DNA from: Blastocatellia bacterium AA13
GTDB lineage: Bacteria > Acidobacteriota > Blastocatellia > UBA7656
Reading direction: 5' to 3'
Assembly: GCA_003222245.1 (NCBI GenBank)
Contig: QHVH01000043.1
Location: 1 to 41,105, forward strand
DNA: 41,105 bases
The position numbers were made by a program, and so were the translations under genes. Every line of letters starts with the position of its first letter. Positions within the stretch are counted from its first letter, which is position 1. Below are positions 1-7,747 of the stretch, piece by piece. The notes under the pieces are model-generated. The model ran no database searches, was not told where the DNA came from, and was given only the letters and a program-made list of their open reading frames with translations.

Positions 1-132
1 CAGCAGGATCAATACGGCACCCATCCTTTCAAGGTCTTCGTCGCGATAAGAAACCGAAAGAAGTCCGGCGCGAGATCCCGAGAAATTAGAATACACGGCC
101 ATAGTCGCGGCATTGATTTTGCGAACAGGCAT
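1..132 (-). other. possible 5' part of a CDS running off the left edge (uncertain)
   Basis: On the minus strand a frame is open from an ATG at 132 to the window edge (44 codons, beginning MPVRKINAATMAVYSNFSGS). The same frame also stays open upstream of that ATG, so the start is not fixed. A plus-strand frame is open from base 1 to a TGA at 181-183 as well. Neither has a recognisable domain and I cannot choose between them. Positions 184-260 hold only the leader of the next gene. Confidence 0.2.
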
Positions 133-260
133 TACGTGAGTGTTCGCAAGCCGCGCTGCACCATTGCAGGACAGGTAATGTGAAAGGCGTCCACTAGAAA
201 TCGAAAGAGATCTGATCAAGTTGCGAACACAGGAACCATCGTGAGTATGAGGAGAATGAA

Positions 261-488
261 ATGCCAGTAGGAGACAAAGACAAATATACCGACAAGCAAA
301 AGCGAAAGGCCGATCACATAGCCGAAGGCTACGAGGATCGCGGCGTTTCGGAGAAAGAGTCAGAACGGCGGGCGTGGGCTACGGTGAATAAGGAGTCAGG
401 CGGAGGGAAGAAGAGTGGATCGGGCCGGGGCAAAAAAGAGAGCCACGAGTCGTCCCGAAAGGGCGGACACAAGGGCGGCAAGAAATAA
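261..488 (+). CDS. small basic KGG-rich protein, 'plasmid stabilization'-type family
   Basis: A 75-residue, very hydrophilic protein. Residues 1-48 are charged and probably helical (DKYTDKQKRKADHIAEGYE, then an ERRAWATVNKESGG block). The tail from about residue 48 is rich in Gly, Lys and Ser with KGG repeats. Short proteins of this pattern are common in soil bacteria and are often labelled plasmid stabilization or stress-induced KGG proteins, but I know of no established function. The start is supported by a GAGGAGAA Shine-Dalgarno just upstream. There is no toxin or partition gene beside it, so the plasmid label should not be taken literally. The basic tail suggests nucleic-acid or acidic-surface binding (inference). 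Confidence 0.7.
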   Translation: MPVGDKDKYTDKQKRKADHIAEGYEDRGVSEKESERRAWATVNKESGGGKKSGSGRGKKESHESSRKGGHKGGKK

Positions 489-497
489 ATCGACCTC

Positions 498-1739
498 TTA
501 GTCGAAGCTCCAAAGAGCCAGGTTTGATACGTCCTTGATCAGTATCTGATTTCCTGCGACGGCCGGGTGCGCCCAGGTCGCATTTTCAGCCACGCTGTAG
601 CGCTTGACCGGTTCGAGCCCGCTTGCGCTCTTACGCGAAACGATCAAGTCCGCGTCGGTCGTCAGCGCCAGGATGAGATCGCCCGCGGCGATAATTGCGG
701 CGTTGTCGCCGTCGCGGCCCTCACTCGTCCACAAAGTTTTACCTGTGCGCGCATCCAAACAAAAGAACTGTCCCTTCTTCTTGTGTGAAAGCCCGACCAG
801 CAAATGTCCGCTTACAACGGGCGAGCTCATGTACATCGATACCTGATCATTCTTCCACACCTGTTCTGTTTGCCAGCTTGCGCCGCTCTTCACTATGCGG
901 ATCGCCGTCGTTTCCTTGTCGACTCCGGACAAGATAATCATCTGCTTGAATACAACCGGCGTTATTATGTTCTGGACGTACTCAGTTGAAAACGGTATGC
1001 GCCAGAGCAGCCGGCCCGTGGACAGCGCGACTCCTATTATGTTCTGCTGCGTCTGAGTGACTACCTGCCGCACTCCCGCGGCTTCAACGAGGATGGGAGA
1101 AGCGTAGCCGGGACCGTCGCCGTTCCAGGTCCATTTCAATCTACCGCTCTCGGCATCGAAAGCCATCAACGCGCCGCCATCCTGCCCTCCAACGTGCGCA
1201 ATAACGAGCCCGCCTTCGACGATCGGCGACATTGCGACTCCGTATAATGGCGAAGTGCTCTTGAACTGTTTCGAGAATTCTTTTCTCCAGACGACCTTGC
1301 CGGTTGACGCGTCGTAGCAGGATAAGACACCGCTGATGCCGAGCGTATAGAGCTTGTTTCCGGCCACAACCGGAGTTGATTTAGGCCCTTTGCCGTGACC
1401 AGTCGCCGCTGGGTTCATCGTATAGGAAACGGGATAGCTGTCACGCCAGAGAACGCGTCCGCTCTCTAGATCGAGACACGCGGCAACCTCTTGTTCGTCC
1501 TGGCGAGAGAACTGAAAAACGCGCTTACCCGAAACGACCGGCGATGCATGGCCGATCCCTACGGGGACTCTCCATCTCAGCTTGAGTTTGTCCGGCCATG
1601 CGGAAGGCGGTCTAAAAGAACCGGTGACTCCATCACGGGCCGGACCGCGCCACTGGGACCAATCCTGACCTCCGGCAATGGCCGCGGTCATCATTACGGA
1701 CAACACTGTATAAATGAAGAGGTGTCTAACAGGACGCAT
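498..1739 (-). CDS. exported PQQ-like beta-propeller repeat protein
   Basis: A 413-residue protein with an N-terminal signal peptide (hydrophobic run at about residues 7-22, likely cleaved after an Ala/Gly stretch). The mature part opens with WSQWRGPARDG, the usual first strand of outer-membrane-assembly-like PQQ propellers. Repeats of the form 'CLDLESGRVLWR', 'CYDASTGKVVWRKEF', 'AFDAESGRLKWTW' and 'CLDARTGKTLWTSEG' mark successive propeller blades. It lacks the catalytic motifs of quinoprotein alcohol dehydrogenases, so a binding or scaffold role in the periplasm is more likely than an enzyme. The ATG is preceded by GGAGCGA. It lies 31 bp downstream of the membrane-protein gene ending at 1771 and is probably co-transcribed with it. 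Confidence 0.85.
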   Translation of the reverse strand: MRPVRHLFIYTVLSVMMTAAIAGGQDWSQWRGPARDGVTGSFRPPSAWPDKLKLRWRVPVGIGHASPVVSGKRVFQFSRQDEQEVAACLDLESGRVLWRDSYPVSYTMNPAATGHGKGPKSTPVVAGNKLYTLGISGVLSCYDASTGKVVWRKEFSKQFKSTSPLYGVAMSPIVEGGLVIAHVGGQDGGALMAFDAESGRLKWTWNGDGPGYASPILVEAAGVRQVVTQTQQNIIGVALSTGRLLWRIPFSTEYVQNIITPVVFKQMIILSGVDKETTAIRIVKSGASWQTEQVWKNDQVSMYMSSPVVSGHLLVGLSHKKKGQFFCLDARTGKTLWTSEGRDGDNAAIIAAGDLILALTTDADLIVSRKSASGLEPVKRYSVAENATWAHPAVAGNQILIKDVSNLALWSFD

Positions 1740-1770
1740 AATATCGCTCCGTCAAGATCGACAGCAGACG

Positions 1771-2253
1771 TTATTTTGATTTTATCGAGCGCAGCGGGAG
1801 CATCATTCTCAGCAACAGGAGCAGCAGGCACCCAACCGCCGCGCCGAACAGCGACTCGACGCCGATTCCAAATGTAAGATGACCCAGTATGTGCTTTATG
1901 TGATGGGGATCATCGCCCGGCACCGAAAACTCCGGAGCAGTGAATATATTCTCTCGGCCTATGGCGACCGAAAAGACTATTGCCAGGATTACGAGCAACT
2001 GCGACCAGACGACGAGCAAAATTACTGCGGTTACGACGTTGGAAAAGCTTCCGAAGCGCCGAAAGTGAATCAGGAGCACCGCAAGCACGATGGCAACAGC
2101 GCTCGCGACCGTTACGCTGAATGCACTGATTATCTTGTGTGAAGCGCCGGCCGCGTCCAGCACAAGGCGCAGAGCCCATACGGCGGCAATAAAGCCAAAT
2201 AATGGCAAGAGCAGTCGAAAGTGCTCTTTTAATCGGTGCCCGCCTATATCCAT
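1771..2253 (-). CDS. hypothetical four-helix membrane protein
   Basis: A 160-residue protein I cannot assign to a family. Four hydrophobic segments are visible at roughly residues 13-31, 43-63, 73-97 and 134-153, giving a small integral inner-membrane protein with a loop of about 35 residues before the last helix. That loop contains a His-rich DDPHHIKHILGH stretch that might bind metal (inference only). The C-terminus is basic (RSIKSK), consistent with a cytoplasmic end. It sits between the SpoIIE-type phosphatase upstream (43 bp) and the PQQ-propeller gene downstream (31 bp), all on the minus strand, so an operon is likely. Confidence 0.6.
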   Translation of the reverse strand: MDIGGHRLKEHFRLLLPLFGFIAAVWALRLVLDAAGASHKIISAFSVTVASAVAIVLAVLLIHFRRFGSFSNVVTAVILLVVWSQLLVILAIVFSVAIGRENIFTAPEFSVPGDDPHHIKHILGHLTFGIGVESLFGAAVGCLLLLLLRMMLPLRSIKSK

Positions 2254-2296
2254 CTATTCCTCATGTGATTCCTCACGCGGCAGAAAAAGAAGGCTG

Positions 2297-3274
2297 TCAA
2301 CTTATCCCCGCACTCTTTAGCCTGCCTGTGCCTTCTCCCGCCTCCGCGGCTCTCACGATTAGGAGCGTCATATCGTCGGACGGCTCGTCGCCCGCCCATT
2401 CGCGTACTGCATCAAGCACTCGCTCTTGAATCTCGACGAGCGCGAGATCACAGTTCCGCTCCACTACGGTCTGAAGCCTATCGTCGCCGAATTCCTGACC
2501 GCTCGCGGATTCCGCCTCGGTGATGCCGTCGGAGTATAACACCACGAGGTCTTTGGGCTGTAGCACCAGCTCGCCTGCCTGAAATACGGTGTCTTGAAAC
2601 ATTCCCAAGGGAAAGCCGCCGTTTTCAAGACGCTGTCCGCTGCACGAACCAACCAGCACAGGCGTGTGATGACCCGCATTCACATACGTCAACCTTCTGC
2701 TTCGCGCGTCCCATTCGGCATAGAAGAAGGTCGCAAACCTGGAGTCATCCGTGACCTGATGAAAATGACGGTTGAGGCTCGAACACACCTCCAGCGGCGA
2801 CTGCGAAGTGCTGATCAAGGTTCGCAGCACCGCCTGGAGATTCGCCATAAGGATGGCCGCGGAGATCCCTTTACCGCTTATGTCGCCGATCGCAAAAATC
2901 AGCCGCCCATCGGGGAGTTGGATAACATCGTAGTAGTCGCCGCTGATTCCGCGAGCGGGGATGCATATCGCGGCGAACTCGAGCCCGCCGCCGCCGGGCA
3001 GGGTTCGAGGGAATAGAGCGCGCTGAACCTCGAGCGCGAAACTCAACTCCGCTTCCTTGCGAGCCAGTTGGCCGCGACTCGCCTGTAGCTCCAGCCGCAG
3101 TCGATACAGCGCCGCGATCAACACGATCACTCCGGTTGCGCCGCTGAATGTCAGCCCCCACGTGACCAGAACCGACTGCTGAAGCAGATTGCGTCCGAGA
3201 AAGAGCAGGATGCCCGCTCCGAGAAGCAGCCCCGTCAAATACAACTTATCGCGAGTTATAAAAGTCGATTGCAT
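2297..3274 (-). CDS. membrane-anchored PP2C/SpoIIE-family serine phosphatase (RsbU-like)
   Basis: About 325 residues. Two N-terminal transmembrane helices (about 11-27 and 34-56) are followed by a short coiled linker and a SpoIIE/PP2C catalytic domain. The metal-binding motifs are visible: the 'GISGDYYDV' aspartate, 'FAIGDISGKG', 'VVLYSDGITEA' and the C-terminal 'PSDDMTLL' aspartates. Proteins of this class dephosphorylate anti-anti-sigma (STAS) proteins in partner-switching pathways. No STAS or anti-sigma kinase gene lies beside it, so the substrate is elsewhere or different. I prefer the ATG at 3274 over a TTG four codons upstream. It starts the probable operon of three minus-strand genes down to 498. 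Confidence 0.85.
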   Translation of the reverse strand: MQSTFITRDKLYLTGLLLGAGILLFLGRNLLQQSVLVTWGLTFSGATGVIVLIAALYRLRLELQASRGQLARKEAELSFALEVQRALFPRTLPGGGGLEFAAICIPARGISGDYYDVIQLPDGRLIFAIGDISGKGISAAILMANLQAVLRTLISTSQSPLEVCSSLNRHFHQVTDDSRFATFFYAEWDARSRRLTYVNAGHHTPVLVGSCSGQRLENGGFPLGMFQDTVFQAGELVLQPKDLVVLYSDGITEAESASGQEFGDDRLQTVVERNCDLALVEIQERVLDAVREWAGDEPSDDMTLLIVRAAEAGEGTGRLKSAGIS

Positions 3275-3306
3275 TCGGGAACACAAACGAGGTCAGCCGG
3301 ATTGCG

Positions 3307-4191
3307 TTACTTCCTGGCAATTATCCAGAGGTGCCATCCAAACAGGCTTGCCAGGTTCTTCTCGATGAGTCGAGGCATTATACGCCCGGCGAGCGGAATC
3401 CATCTCTTGTTTAGGAAGTGTACTTTGGTTCGGACGCTGCCGAAACGAGAAAAGAGATCGAGAGCCTCGCGCTTTGTTATCGCCCTCGCAAGCGGATTTC
3501 CCGCTCCGTCGGTGTTCTGGTTGAGAAATTCCGCGCGGCTCAACATCCGCTCAGAGTCGCCGAGATACTGTTCTCGGAGCTGGGTCAATCTCACTTCGTC
3601 TTCGCCGGTCAGCGCTTTAACCAATCTCGGCCCCCAACTGAATTTCAGCAGCCTTACGCCAATCCGCCTGAGCGTCATTATATTGATGTAGTAGTTGTAG
3701 GAGTGTCGATGATAGAGCATGACCATCGCAATGCCTTCCGGCCTCAGGACACGGTGGACTTCATTGATCGCCTTCTCGAGATCGGGCGTATGATGCAGCA
3801 CTCCATGGGAGTAGACCAGATCAAAGGATGACTCGGGAAACGGCAGGTTCTCGGCGTCCGCCACTCGCAGGTCACCTGTGAGACCTTCAAGATCGAAGCG
3901 GCGGCTCGCGAGCGCGATCGAGCCTTCCGTGAGATCGATTCCCGTGTAGTTCGCGCCAGCCCTTGCGAATCTGACCGCGTCGGTCGCCAATCCACAGCCT
4001 ATTTCGAGCACATCGCGGTCCCTCCATCGCTCGAATCCTACCACTTCCGGTATGTGCCATTCCGTTTCGTAGCGATGACGTTCAAGCTCTTCAAAGAAAC
4101 CACGGGTGCCGATTTCACTCCGAGCAAACTTCGCCCCGCATGGGTTTGCCTGCCAGAAATCATGCACGCGAGTCTTTAGATCTTCGGCCAA
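3307..4191 (-). CDS. class I SAM-dependent methyltransferase (Methyltransf_11/25-like)
   Basis: A 294-residue protein. SAM-binding motif I is VLEIGCGLATD at residues 61-71. The acidic ribose-binding residue follows in 'YTGIDLTEGSI', and motif IV/post-IV is seen in 'SFDLVYSHGVLHHTPD', all typical of the UbiE/Methyltransf_11 fold. The N-terminal 'DFWQANPCG' stretch recurs in a bacterial subfamily with unknown small-molecule substrates. It begins with TTG at 4191, a choice supported by a strong GGAGG five bases upstream. The substrate cannot be read from the sequence and the neighbours give no pathway clue. Confidence 0.8.
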   Translation of the reverse strand: MAEDLKTRVHDFWQANPCGAKFARSEIGTRGFFEELERHRYETEWHIPEVVGFERWRDRDVLEIGCGLATDAVRFARAGANYTGIDLTEGSIALASRRFDLEGLTGDLRVADAENLPFPESSFDLVYSHGVLHHTPDLEKAINEVHRVLRPEGIAMVMLYHRHSYNYYINIMTLRRIGVRLLKFSWGPRLVKALTGEDEVRLTQLREQYLGDSERMLSRAEFLNQNTDGAGNPLARAITKREALDLFSRFGSVRTKVHFLNKRWIPLAGRIMPRLIEKNLASLFGWHLWIIARK

Positions 4192-4336
4192 GTCGTCCTC
4201 CGGAACTGCCCCCGGAACTGCCCATTGTACGGGCCGCCCCGAGCACGAGCAATGCAGTGTCGTTCGGGCGTAACTTTTTAGGTGCGGCGTCAGTTATCAT
4301 ACATGAAAGCCACGAAGAGCTTGGGAGAGAACGGTA

Positions 4337-4891
4337 TTGCGAGTAACTGCCACCGAAACTGATTCGACTGAAAGACTGCTCATTGAAGCAGCGCAGAAGG
4401 ATCCAAGCCGGTTCGGTGATCTTTACGACGACTACTTTGATCGCGTCTACGCGTACATCGCGGCTCGCGTGCGCAATCGCGCTGAAGCGGAAGACCTTAC
4501 TTCGGAGGTTTTTCAACAAGCGCTAGCCGGTTTGCAGAGGTTTGAATGGCGCGGGGCGCCTTTCGGCGCATGGCTGTTCAGAATCGCAGCGAACGCGATG
4601 ATAGATAGATCAAAGCGCGCCGCCCGGGAGCAGGAAAAAGCCGCCGCAAATCCGGCGTTTGAAGTATTCGCGCCTCACTTCGATGAGGAAATAGACCGTA
4701 AGGCCCGATTGTCGCGGTTAGTGCAGAGCCTGCCGGTTGATCAGGAACGAGTGATCACTATGCGTTTCGCTGAAGATAAAAGCATTCGCGAGATAGCGCG
4801 CGAACTGGGGCGAAGCGAAGGCGCAATAAAGCAACTCCAATTCCGCGGCCTGCGAACTCTGCGGTCGCGGCTGGATGGACGCGATGACTAA
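4337..4891 (+). CDS. ECF-type RNA polymerase sigma factor
   Basis: A 184-residue sigma factor with region 2 at about residues 20-90 ('YDDYFDRVYAYIAARV', 'AEDLTSEVFQQAL', 'PFGAWLFRIAANAMID') and region 4 at about 120-178, whose helix-turn-helix is 'SIREIARELGRSEGAIKQLQ'. Sigma regions 1.1 and 3 are absent, as in extracytoplasmic-function sigmas. The start is TTG with a GGGAGA Shine-Dalgarno about eight bases upstream. The stop codon overlaps the next gene, a double-cupin protein, so the two are translationally coupled. A cytosolic cupin next to an ECF sigma recalls RpoE-ChrR pairs, but no zinc anti-sigma motif is present here. Confidence 0.9.
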   Translation: MRVTATETDSTERLLIEAAQKDPSRFGDLYDDYFDRVYAYIAARVRNRAEAEDLTSEVFQQALAGLQRFEWRGAPFGAWLFRIAANAMIDRSKRAAREQEKAAANPAFEVFAPHFDEEIDRKARLSRLVQSLPVDQERVITMRFAEDKSIREIARELGRSEGAIKQLQFRGLRTLRSRLDGRDD

Positions 4892-5921
4892 GTCGAGAAG
4901 CATCTCAAATCTGTTGGACCATTGGGTAGAGGCTATCATGTCAAACCCGGAAGCGCCGATTCCACCGCTCGATCCTCGCGTGGAGAGAATTCTTGCTATA
5001 GCAGCGGATTTGCGCGGGATGCCGAGCCAGGAATTCAAAGGGCGACTGAAGGCGGACATCCTCTCGCGGACGAATCGTCACGGGCAGCCCCTCTTTACGG
5101 TTGATCAGATTAATGAGCGATTGGCGGCAATGGCGGTTGAACCTGCGATGGTTCCTCATGACACTGAGGCCGCCTTGCGCGACCTGCCCAACGAATCGAT
5201 GCGATTCCTAATGTTCATGGACGGACACACGATCGGAGTAACTCGCGGTTCATCTCCCTCGCATTGGGAGCGACATCCGGCAGGTGATGAGATGCTCAGT
5301 ATTCTTGAAGGGGAAACCGAGATCGTTACATTGACTGATGAGGGGCCGGTTCATTCTACCGCCGGCGCCGGCTCTGTTTTTATTTGTCCGCGCGGACTCT
5401 GGCATCGGCTCGTACCACGCTCTCCGATATCTATCCTTTTTGCGACACCGGGTGAGGGCACGGAGATCTCCGCGGAAGAGAACCCTCTTGGCAAGTCCAA
5501 GAGGGGCCGTTCGCGAGCCAGTGCTCTTGTAGCGACCGACATCCGTGCCGCGATTGCAGCCGCCCCTGAATTGTCGATTTCCGCGAGCACGACCGAAGAG
5601 GAGGCGATGGCGGCGTTTCCGAAAATCGCGCAGCTTGATAATCGCGGTGTTTTTGTAGGGCGGTTCTCAGGCGAATCACCGTGGGAACGGCACGCTGAAG
5701 GAGATGAACTCCTGCATGCGCTCGAAGGCGAAGTTGAAGTCACGGTGCTTACTGATCAAGGAGCGGTTTATGCCACGCTACGCGCAGGGTCGGTCTTTGT
5801 TTGTCCAAAGGGACTATGGCACAAGCAGGCGCCACGGCCCGCCGTTACGTTGCTGTCGGCGACTCCACAGCCGACGGACATTTCATTTGCGTCTGATCCG
5901 AGGCTGACCAGCGCGATTTAG
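4875..5921 (+). CDS. double-cupin protein coupled to the ECF sigma factor
   Basis: A 348-residue cytosolic protein. An N-terminal helical segment (about 1-100) is followed by two homologous cupin domains at about 110-200 and 235-335. Each has a metal-site motif (WERHPAGDE...LEGE; WERHAEGDE...LEGE) and a second motif of GX5PXGX2H form (GSVFICPRGLWH; GSVFVCPKGLWH). The duplicated domains look like an internal tandem duplication. ChrR-type anti-sigmas also have a cupin, but the N-terminus here has no Hx3Cx2C zinc motif and no Cys at all. An anti-sigma or sensor role is therefore inference from position and overlap. The start may be ATG 4875 or ATG 4884; the latter gives an 8-base ATGACTAA overlap. 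Confidence 0.8.
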   Translation: MDAMTKSRSISNLLDHWVEAIMSNPEAPIPPLDPRVERILAIAADLRGMPSQEFKGRLKADILSRTNRHGQPLFTVDQINERLAAMAVEPAMVPHDTEAALRDLPNESMRFLMFMDGHTIGVTRGSSPSHWERHPAGDEMLSILEGETEIVTLTDEGPVHSTAGAGSVFICPRGLWHRLVPRSPISILFATPGEGTEISAEENPLGKSKRGRSRASALVATDIRAAIAAAPELSISASTTEEEAMAAFPKIAQLDNRGVFVGRFSGESPWERHAEGDELLHALEGEVEVTVLTDQGAVYATLRAGSVFVCPKGLWHKQAPRPAVTLLSATPQPTDISFASDPRLTSAI

Positions 5922-5977
5922 CAGGCTCTACCGCTGATGAAAAATGGCCCAATGAAAAATTAGAGGAGCTACCAACA

Positions 5978-6454
5978 ATGGCAATTAACCCGATTCCAGA
6001 AGGCTTTCACGCGATTACACCCTATCTGATCCTCAAGGATGCAGCCCGTGCAATCGACTTTTATAAAGAGGTGTTTGGAGCGACCGAGCTCATGCGCATG
6101 GCCGATGCGGGCGGCAGAGTCGCCCACGCCGAAATGAAGATAGGCGATTCGGCGATCATGCTGGCCGATGAACCGGATTCATCGCTCAGGGGGAAGAGCC
6201 CGCACTCTTTGGGCGACTCGACGGTTGTACTGAGCATATATGTGCCGAATGCCGATGAAACAGTAGCGCGGATGGTCGCCGCCGGCTCGAAGCTCCTTGC
6301 CCCGGTCGAGGACCGCTTTTACGGAGATCGGTGCGGCAGGGTTGAGGATCCATTCGGACACATCTGGATCGTGGGAACTCACGTCGAAGACATGTCCGCG
6401 GAAGAGATGAATCGGCGGTTTGAATCCTGGAAGGAAAAGCAAGGTCGATCGTAG
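5978..6454 (+). CDS. VOC-family (PhnB/glyoxalase-like) protein, first copy
   Basis: A 158-residue protein of the PhnB-like vicinal-oxygen-chelate family: 'ITPYLILKDAARAIDFYKEVFGATELMRM', then 'HAEMKIGDSAIMLADE', and at the end 'FYGDRCGRVEDPFGHIWIVGTH'. These are the two beta-alpha-beta-beta-beta modules of the fold. The C-terminal 'EDMSAEEMNRR' tail is typical of this subfamily. The enzymatic reaction is unknown for most PhnB-like proteins. A GAGGAG Shine-Dalgarno lies upstream of the ATG. It is 56 bp after the cupin gene and 72 bp before a paralogue, so the four genes are probably one ECF-linked module. Confidence 0.85.
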   Translation: MAINPIPEGFHAITPYLILKDAARAIDFYKEVFGATELMRMADAGGRVAHAEMKIGDSAIMLADEPDSSLRGKSPHSLGDSTVVLSIYVPNADETVARMVAAGSKLLAPVEDRFYGDRCGRVEDPFGHIWIVGTHVEDMSAEEMNRRFESWKEKQGRS

Positions 6455-6526
6455 CACCATGGCCGAGTCTTGTGTGTGATGACGCCCAGTTGTTTTTCCA
6501 GCAGATGAGAGCAAAGGAGAAACGAA

Positions 6527-6994
6527 ATGACAAACAAAGTGAACGCGGTTCCCGACGGCTATCACACCGCGACCCCTTATTTGATTATTAAGGACGCGGC
6601 TAATGCCATCGAATTCTACAAGACCGCATTTGGCGCGATCGAGCTGGAGCGGATGGCGGATGAGACGGGCAAGATTCGGCACGCCGCCATCAAGATCGGC
6701 GATTCACCGTTTATGATTGCTGACGAGCACTCGGAATATCCGGAATGGCAAAGCCCTCTCAAGCGCGGAGGCTCTCCGGTGCATATCTATTTGTATGTCG
6801 AAGATGTCGACGCGGTGTTTTCCGGTGCTATTCAGGCAGGCGCAAAGGAGCTTCTCCCGCTGCAGGATCAGATCTACGGAGATCGCACGGGAGGAATCAC
6901 CGATCCGTACGGCCACATCTGGTATATAGCAACGCACAAAGAGGATCTGTCGATGGAAGAGATTGAAAGACGCGCGAAGAACGCTAAACAATGA
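6527..6994 (+). CDS. VOC-family (PhnB/glyoxalase-like) protein, second copy
   Basis: A 155-residue paralogue of the preceding protein with the same layout: 'ATPYLIIKDAANAIEFYKTAFGAIELERM', 'HAAIKIGDSPFMIADEHSE' and 'IYGDRTGGITDPYGHIWYIATHKEDLSMEEIERR'. It is clearly a tandem duplicate that has diverged. The ATG follows AAAGGAG. Both copies lie downstream of the ECF sigma and the cupin gene on the same strand and are plausible members of its regulon (inference). The substrate is not known. Confidence 0.85.
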   Translation: MTNKVNAVPDGYHTATPYLIIKDAANAIEFYKTAFGAIELERMADETGKIRHAAIKIGDSPFMIADEHSEYPEWQSPLKRGGSPVHIYLYVEDVDAVFSGAIQAGAKELLPLQDQIYGDRTGGITDPYGHIWYIATHKEDLSMEEIERRAKNAKQ

Positions 6995-7075
6995 CCGGCG
7001 GAATACTGGATCAGGATTCGAGAGTTATCACGAATGCGCCTGATCGCGGAGCCGCTCTATTTCACGAGTCCGAAA

Positions 7076-7137
7076 TAACGCGGGCTGAGGCGGGGCTGAG
7101 GCAAACCTGAGGTGCCTGAGGCAACTGAGGCAACGCG
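7076..7137. repeat. cluster of short CTGAGGC direct repeats
   Basis: Within about 60 bp the core CTGAGG(C) occurs five times with variable spacers (gctgaggcgg, gctgaggcaa, cctgaggtgc, cctgaggcaa, actgaggcaa). It lies between the second VOC gene and the peroxiredoxin promoter. It could be slippage-derived or a cluster of regulator-binding sites; the sequence does not decide. Confidence 0.6.
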
Positions 7138-7161
7138 GACATGCCGTATCGCTGAGATGGA

Positions 7162-7170
7162 TGCTATAAT
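7162..7170 (+). promoter_or_regulatory. extended -10 promoter of the peroxiredoxin gene
   Basis: TGCTATAAT, a perfect extended -10 element, lies about 40 bp upstream of the ATG. No good -35 is visible 17 bp upstream, as expected for an extended -10 promoter. An A-rich leader and GAAAGGA Shine-Dalgarno follow. Confidence 0.6.
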
Positions 7171-7210
7171 GCGCAGTCCCAAAAAAAACAATCGAAAGGA
7201 ATAAAGCGTA

Positions 7211-7672
7211 ATGCTTGAAGCAGGTCAGCCGTTTCCGAATTTCTCCCTTCCCAATCAAGATGGCAAGACAGTCAATCTCAGCGATTTCGCGGGCAAATGG
7301 CTCGTGGTTTACTTCTATCCCAAAGACGATACTCCAGGCTGCACGATACAGGGCCAGTCGTTCACCGCTACGCGGTCGGACTTCGATGCAGCGGGCATCA
7401 GCATACTGGGCGTAAGCCAGGACGACGTGGCTTCGCATAAGAGCTTCTGCAACAAGTTCGGATTTACTATAGACCTGGTTGCCGACACGAACGCCGAGCT
7501 GCTGAAGGCATGCGGCATCGGTCAGAGCGAATACAAGGGTACGATGTACTGGGATCGAACCAGCTTTGTGGTCGGCCCCGACTCCGTTATCCGAAAAGTG
7601 TATGAGAAAGTAAATCCTCAAGGTCACGAGAAGGTTCTGCTTGAGGATATAACGAAGATGCAGGCGCAGTAA
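7211..7672 (+). CDS. bcp: Bcp/PrxQ-family peroxiredoxin (thiol peroxidase)
   Basis: A 153-residue AhpC/TSA-fold peroxiredoxin that reduces hydroperoxides with thiol reductants in the cytosol. The family pattern is clear: 'FPNFSLPNQDGKTVNLSDFAGKWLVVYFYPKDDTPGCTIQ' with the peroxidatic Cys in the TPGCT motif at about residue 45. In E. coli Bcp the resolving Cys lies five residues after it; here that position is Gln (TPGCTIQGQ). Other Cys residues occur at 'KSFCNKFG' and 'LKACGIG', so the protein is 1-Cys-like or resolves through another Cys or a low-molecular-weight thiol. bshC in the same window suggests bacillithiol as one candidate (inference). Confidence 0.9.
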   Translation: MLEAGQPFPNFSLPNQDGKTVNLSDFAGKWLVVYFYPKDDTPGCTIQGQSFTATRSDFDAAGISILGVSQDDVASHKSFCNKFGFTIDLVADTNAELLKACGIGQSEYKGTMYWDRTSFVVGPDSVIRKVYEKVNPQGHEKVLLEDITKMQAQ

Positions 7673-7747
7673 TCCGCGATAAATAATTCGCCTCTAGTTT
7701 AAAACCGGAATATGTTGGCCGGAGGTTGTTGGCCGGGATCTTAGCCG

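Noticed and set aside
261-488. evidence of a plasmid or partition system
   Set aside because: The family label alone suggests it; no replication, partition or toxin gene is nearby.
7028-7627. 199-codon minus-strand frame over the peroxiredoxin
   Set aside because: It is antisense to a well-supported bcp gene and shows no domain.
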